From contig SVFN01000030.1 in assembly GCA_015056815.1 (NCBI GenBank), positions 1-45,167 of the forward strand: 45,167 nucleotides of DNA. The letters are read 5' to 3'. A program made the position numbers and the translations under genes. The stretch comes from Lachnospiraceae bacterium. GTDB lineage: Bacteria > Bacillota > Clostridia > Lachnospirales > Lachnospiraceae. Below the pieces are notes generated by a model. It did no database searches. It was not told the origin of the DNA and saw nothing but the letters and a program-made list of their open reading frames with translations. Shown one piece after another: positions 41,119-45,167 of the stretch; position 1 is the first letter of the stretch, and each line of letters begins with the position of its first letter.

Positions 41119-43946
41119 GACCCTTCACCTCCCATCAGACCGGTACGAATCTCCTGAAGTTTCTGCTCTGCCGCTCCCAGATCAAACTCACTCACAAGAC
41201 TCCTTATCTCGGAGAACTCCTCCGCTAAGGATCTCTTCTGATACTGAAAACGATTAAGCTCTGTCAATACTTCTTCTGCCTTCTCTGCCTCATATGTTGA
41301 AAAACTGTCCGAAAGCTCATCTAAAAGCCGTTCCAGCTTCTCTTTGGCAATCTCTTTTTTCGGCATTTCTTCCATTATCCTTTTCTTATCCGTTCCAAGG
41401 ATCTCCTGCAGTGCACTGGCGATCTGAATATACAGGCTCATCATCTTGCCATGTCCGGTCATAAGCTCTGAAACGGTTTCTTTTTCCGCTGCACGCTCTA
41501 ACTTCCTTGCAAGCTCTGAAAGCTCATCCGCACCGATCATCTTCGCTGTACTCTTGAGTGCATGTACATTGATCATATAATTGTGCCAGTCTTTTTCCTC
41601 GAAGAGTTTTTGTAATTCTTTTCTTTTGCGATCTGCATCGGAAGAAAACTGTAAAAGAAGCATCTGATAAAACTGCGCATCATTTCTGCAGTAATTCAGA
41701 CCGGCTGTCGTCCGTATCCCCTCTTTATCCAGTTTTTTGAAATATTCCGTCAGTTTCTGTTGTTCATATCCTCTTGTGCTCTTTTTTCCAGCCGTTATAC
41801 ATGTTTCCTCTGCTTTTCTCTGCTTTTCCGGCCGTTTTGCCTTTTTCTCCTTCTTTTGCTGCTTCTCCTGTTCCTTCATTTCCCCGCCAGTCCGGTATGT
41901 GATCGCGGATCGGGGCAGCAGCTTTTTGATGACTCTCTCCAGTTCTGCGATCTCAATAGGTTTGGGAACGAAACCGTCAAATCCCTCTGATAAGAACATA
42001 TCTCTGGCACTGCTGACCGCATTTGCTGTAAGCGCTACGATGTTAAACGGACGTTCGCGCTCTCTCTCCAGTGTACGCAGACGCTTCATCGTCTCCACTC
42101 CGTCCATCCCCGGCATCATGTGATCCATGAAAATGAGATCATAGTTTTCCACCTTGCAAAGCTCCAATGCCTCCATACCGCTGGAAGCCTTTGTCACGAT
42201 CATTCCATATCCTTTGAAGATGCCTTCCGCCACCATCAGGTTCATCGGTTCGTCATCTACAACCAGTACATGCACGCCCTTGCAGTACATCTGCCCGTCT
42301 TCCGAGTCTTTTACACTCATGGTAGCATTGTTGATGATCTGCGCAAACGGGAAGCATGAGAACGGTTTGCGGATCACCCTGACTGTAGTGTCTGATGGCA
42401 GTTCAAACTCTTCTCCCGCTATCAGTATCACCTCCAGCCGGTCCGTCAGTTCCTCTACTTCCTCCGCATACCTTGCATACTCATCTGTCCCCAGAAACAG
42501 ATGTGTCAGATGATATTGCTTCTGCAGGCGTCTGAATTCCGTCCACTGTGTTACCTGATAAGTGGTAAGTCCCAGTCCCCTTACCATGCCGACGATCGTG
42601 CGTGTATAATATTCTCTGACCTGCGGCGTATCGAAACTGTTAAACTGAAAAAATGTTGCGATACACAGTTGCTCCGGTTTGTGGACAGAAACGCATTCCA
42701 TCTCTTCGGATACTCCCTGTGGAATACTGGCATGTACATGCGTTCCGTTGTTTTTCTCACTTTCGATGGTAAGGAATCCACCCATCTCCTTCACAAAACC
42801 GTAAACGATCGACATTCCAAGGCCCAGACCGCCTGCTGTCCTGTTTCTTCCGGAATCGGATTGATAGAATTTCTCATAAACCATCTGAAGCTCTTCCTCG
42901 TCCATACCGATTCCCGTATCCTCAACATCCATACACAGATTTACACCATATGGCTTGGAAATCGCATAGATATGCACATAGACACAGCCTTTTTTCGTAA
43001 ACTTGATCCCGTTTCCGATCAGGTGCCACAAAATCTTTTGTACTTTATTCTCATCACCGATCAACGACAGCGGCATAGATGTATCAATATCGAAAATGAC
43101 TTCGCAGCCTTTTTTCCCGGATCTGGAAAGCTCTGCGATCAGATCGTTTACCATGGAAGAGATCATATATACTTCATTACTGACTGACAGTCTCTCCATA
43201 TCGATCTCCGTAAAATCCAGAATGTCACCGATCTGCTCGGCAACTCTCTGTCCGGCCTCCTGAATAGAACGGATATCTTTTTGCAATGCCTCTTCTTTTT
43301 CCCGTTTCAAAAGCACAGCGCATAAACCGATCACTGCATTGACCGGTGTGCGGATCTCATGGGAAACATTGGCCAGGAAATTATCCATACGTCTGGTGGT
43401 ATCTGTCAGGTATGCGATCTGCTCATCGGTTTTCTGGACATTCTCCAGCCATCGTCTGATGATAATGTGAATAATATGAAGTGCGATCAAGACCAGTGAA
43501 AAGTGCGCGGCAACACGTAGCACAAACAGACGTTCAAATTCATAATCCGAACGTACCATCTCGATCAGGTCATAGATCATGGTAACATAATAAATGATCG
43601 AACATAAATTTACCAGGATCGTCTTTCCCGTCATAGCAAAAATCATCATCATAACACAGATGAGCGGTGCCAGATCAAACAGACTGCTGTCATGGATCCC
43701 ATAGAAAAAAAACGTTACCATCATCAGGATCACATACATCCAGATCCGGTAGTGTTCCGTCATTTTCTGGAAAATATGCATCAGCCAGCATCCGATCAGA
43801 CTCACTGCCATTAAAGGCACTGCCCACAGCTCCCAGGAAAGAAGCACTGTCGCTACCATCAGGACAACCGACAGCAGCGTATAAGACATCAATATGACAA
43901 TATAGGAAGTTTCAAATATTCCGCTCTTTGAATCTTTCTCTCCCAT
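41115..43946 (-). CDS. Hybrid histidine kinase with pseudo-receiver, receiver and HPt
   Basis: The 943-residue protein has about six transmembrane helices (12-163), a DHp domain with H196 in NVSHEIRTPVNA, an ATPase domain (about 295-410: NGIKFTKKG, DTGIGM, GGLGLGMSIV), a receiver-like segment without the Asp (about 425-540, ending near RVIRKPFS), a full receiver (558-680) with D608 in IFMDHMMPGMDG, a Lys-rich linker, and an HPt domain (about 755-850) with H795 in MINVHALKSTAKM. This is a complete phosphorelay in one chain except for the output. It starts one base after the stop of the response regulator gene; GGGAG is spaced 7 bases. Confidence 0.93.
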   Translation of the reverse strand: MGEKDSKSGIFETSYIVILMSYTLLSVVLMVATVLLSWELWAVPLMAVSLIGCWLMHIFQKMTEHYRIWMYVILMMVTFFFYGIHDSSLFDLAPLICVMMMIFAMTGKTILVNLCSIIYYVTMIYDLIEMVRSDYEFERLFVLRVAAHFSLVLIALHIIHIIIRRWLENVQKTDEQIAYLTDTTRRMDNFLANVSHEIRTPVNAVIGLCAVLLKREKEEALQKDIRSIQEAGQRVAEQIGDILDFTEIDMERLSVSNEVYMISSMVNDLIAELSRSGKKGCEVIFDIDTSMPLSLIGDENKVQKILWHLIGNGIKFTKKGCVYVHIYAISKPYGVNLCMDVEDTGIGMDEEELQMVYEKFYQSDSGRNRTAGGLGLGMSIVYGFVKEMGGFLTIESEKNNGTHVHASIPQGVSEEMECVSVHKPEQLCIATFFQFNSFDTPQVREYYTRTIVGMVRGLGLTTYQVTQWTEFRRLQKQYHLTHLFLGTDEYARYAEEVEELTDRLEVILIAGEEFELPSDTTVRVIRKPFSCFPFAQIINNATMSVKDSEDGQMYCKGVHVLVVDDEPMNLMVAEGIFKGYGMIVTKASSGMEALELCKVENYDLIFMDHMMPGMDGVETMKRLRTLERERERPFNIVALTANAVSSARDMFLSEGFDGFVPKPIEIAELERVIKKLLPRSAITYRTGGEMKEQEKQQKKEKKAKRPEKQRKAEETCITAGKKSTRGYEQQKLTEYFKKLDKEGIRTTAGLNYCRNDAQFYQMLLLQFSSDADRKRKELQKLFEEKDWHNYMINVHALKSTAKMIGADELSELARKLERAAEKETVSELMTGHGKMMSLYIQIASALQEILGTDKKRIMEEMPKKEIAKEKLERLLDELSDSFSTYEAEKAEEVLTELNRFQYQKRSLAEEFSEIRSLVSEFDLGAAEQKLQEIRTGLMGGEGS

Positions 43947-43947
43947 A

Positions 43948-44976
43948 TTATTTCTCCCTCAGTTTAAACTCCGTATCTTCATCAATGATCGATATCATGA
44001 TCTTTGCAAACGTTTCATCAAACTGTGTCCCCATACAGTCTACAAGTTCCTGCCTTGCCTTCGCCTGTGTCAAGGGTTCTCTATAGCTTCTATGGCTGGT
44101 CATTGCATCATAGGCATCTGCCACACTGATGATCCTCGCTTCCTCCGGAATCTGTTCACCCTTCAATCCATCCGGATATCCATTTCCGTCAATGCGTTCA
44201 TGATGCCACTTTGCTCCGGTCGCAAGTGCCGGCATCTCATCGATATTCTTTAAGATCTTCTCCCCCATTTCAGGATGTGTTTTAATGATATCGTATTCTT
44301 CCCCGGTCAGTTTGCCGGGCTTATTGATGATCGAATCCGGTATTCCGATCTTACCCACATCATGAAGAAGTCCCATCATATACATATCTGACTGTTTCCC
44401 GGCATCATATCCGAATCTTCGGGAAATTTCTTTCGCATAGAAGGCGACCCTGATCGAGTGCCCGTTCGTATAGGTATCCTTCGCATCAATAGCAAGTGTC
44501 AGAGAACGGACGATCTGCATAGAAAGCCTTGCATTCTTTTTTTGTTCAAACACGATTTCCGCAGTCTTTTTCTCTACCTCCTGTGCCAGATTCTGTTCGA
44601 GTCTGGTCAACTCGATCGTGTGAAGAACACGGGCGACCAAAACTTCCGGGACAAACGGCTTTTTGATAAAATCCATTGCTCCCAGATCCAATCCCTGAGT
44701 CTCTGTGGCAGTGTCCTCATCCGCCGTCAGGAAAATAACCGGAACATCCTTACCGTTTTCCATCTCTCTCATATGGACCAATGCCTCAAATCCGTCCATT
44801 GCCGGCATGTGGATATCCAATAAGACCAGATCCGGCTTATTGTATTCCAGAAAATCCAAAAGTGCTTCACCGGACTTTAGCGTGCTGACCCTCATCTGCC
44901 TCTGTGCCAGTATATGACTCGCTGATTTCAAATTCAATGTATCATCATCCACTACTGCGATCCAATCTGCCATCAT
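43948..44976 (-). CDS. REC - HD-GYP response regulator (c-di-GMP phosphodiesterase)
   Basis: The 342-residue protein has a receiver (about 5-125) with the acidic pair in VVDDDTLN and phospho-Asp in DLVLLDIHMPAMDG, a coiled linker, and an HD-GYP domain (about 150-330): NGHSIRVAFYAKEI, GLLHDVGKIGIPD, then HHERIDGNGYPDGL, the last being the GYP signature. HD-GYP domains hydrolyse c-di-GMP. It lacks a DNA-binding domain, so the output is second-messenger control. It is the first gene of the kinase operon, with GGAGG upstream of tandem ATG codons and a predicted promoter further up. Confidence 0.94.
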   Translation of the reverse strand: MMADWIAVVDDDTLNLKSASHILAQRQMRVSTLKSGEALLDFLEYNKPDLVLLDIHMPAMDGFEALVHMREMENGKDVPVIFLTADEDTATETQGLDLGAMDFIKKPFVPEVLVARVLHTIELTRLEQNLAQEVEKKTAEIVFEQKKNARLSMQIVRSLTLAIDAKDTYTNGHSIRVAFYAKEISRRFGYDAGKQSDMYMMGLLHDVGKIGIPDSIINKPGKLTGEEYDIIKTHPEMGEKILKNIDEMPALATGAKWHHERIDGNGYPDGLKGEQIPEEARIISVADAYDAMTSHRSYREPLTQAKARQELVDCMGTQFDETFAKIMISIIDEDTEFKLREK

Positions 44977-45039
44977 CTTCTCCTCCCCTCAAATCCTCTC
45001 AGTCTTCTCTCGTACTTTTTTCCTATTGCCATCAGTTCT

Positions 45040-45068
45040 ATTTTATCCTATGATAAAAGGTTTTGCAA
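45040..45068 (-). promoter_or_regulatory. Putative promoter of the HD-GYP/kinase operon
   Basis: On the minus strand TTGCAA (45068-45063) and TAAAAT (45045-45040) are 17 bases apart, giving a leader of about 60 bases. No leader structure of note is seen. The inverted repeat begins 23 bases further upstream. Confidence 0.5.
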
Positions 45069-45091
45069 TCAAATCCGGCAATTGTCCGAAA

Positions 45092-45167
45092 AAAAGGGCG
45101 TGTGAAAAAACGAAAAGTTTTTTCACACGCCCTTTTTATTTTAGGGAAAGCGTGGCCATTTCAGTTG
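45092..45167. repeat. Right arm of the 76-bp terminal inverted repeat
   Basis: This is the exact reverse complement of 2-77. Its inner part (45092-45136) is the same 20-bp-armed hairpin, here with loop GAAAA, lying upstream of the kinase operon; its outer part ends at the window edge. On the plus strand the hairpin ends in a five-T tract, so it could terminate a plus-strand transcript, although no plus-strand gene lies just before it. Confidence 0.93.

Noticed and set aside
1-45167. Window as a circular plasmid or phage
   Set aside because: The end repeat is inverted and not direct, and there are no replication, mobilisation or phage genes; the content is chromosomal.

Overview
The window looks like chromosomal DNA from a low-to-moderate GC Gram-positive anaerobe of the Clostridia, most likely a Lachnospiraceae member. 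The evidence is the strong GGAGG-type ribosome binding sites, intrinsic terminators, the DapL route to diaminopimelate, a clostridial-type glnA with an adjacent ANTAR regulator, a PdaB-like deacetylase and large multidomain signalling proteins. I cannot fix the genus. I support 28 protein genes, 26 on the minus strand; only the small FMN-bind-like membrane protein (23746-24186) and the PdaB-like deacetylase (33582-34376) are on the plus strand. I saw no tRNA, rRNA, CRISPR array, transposase or phage gene.

Layout, left to right. 1-4.1 kb: 4-alpha-glucanotransferase (malQ) and glycogen phosphorylase (glgP), a glycogen/maltodextrin breakdown pair with separate terminators. 4.3-11.2 kb: an apparent three-gene operon of a FIST-EAL cyclic-di-GMP phosphodiesterase, a LacI-like sugar-binding protein without a DNA-binding domain but with a GAF-like C-terminus, and a secreted FN3-DUF5722 protein carrying a [10 protein letters not shown] repeat tract. 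11.3-16.1 kb: a 1599-residue secreted CotH-kinase-type surface protein. 16.3-18.3 kb: a GNAT acetyltransferase and a DUF2156 protein, translationally coupled. 18.6-22.9 kb: glnA, an ANTAR antiterminator with a pseudo-receiver, dapF and dapL; the glnA leader has an intrinsic terminator overlapped by a hexaloop hairpin of ANTAR type. 23-32 kb: housekeeping genes (nadE, hslO, a methyltransferase, a DUF368/PopT-type polyprenyl-phosphate transporter, hisC) and an ArnT-like membrane glycosyltransferase. 32.1-34.4 kb: a charged exported membrane protein and the PdaB-like deacetylase. 34.5-38.3 kb: xpaC-telA and a membrane protein with a GYRDPLY repeat tail. 38.4-45 kb: a tightly packed operon of a REC-HD-GYP response regulator and two hybrid histidine kinases, one ending in an HPt domain and the other in a DegV (fatty-acid-binding) domain.

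The most notable points are the DegV-fused hybrid kinase in a self-contained HK/HK/HD-GYP phosphorelay; the FIST-EAL/LacI-like-GAF/DUF5722 operon, which looks like a ligand-to-c-di-GMP-to-surface module; the glnA leader attenuator next to an ANTAR protein; and a perfect 76-bp inverted repeat at the two ends of the window. That repeat suggests either contig ends collapsed in a dispersed element or a potentially invertible segment. Two c-di-GMP phosphodiesterases (EAL and HD-GYP) are encoded here, but no intact GGDEF cyclase. All functional statements rest on motif reading by eye; no database search was possible.
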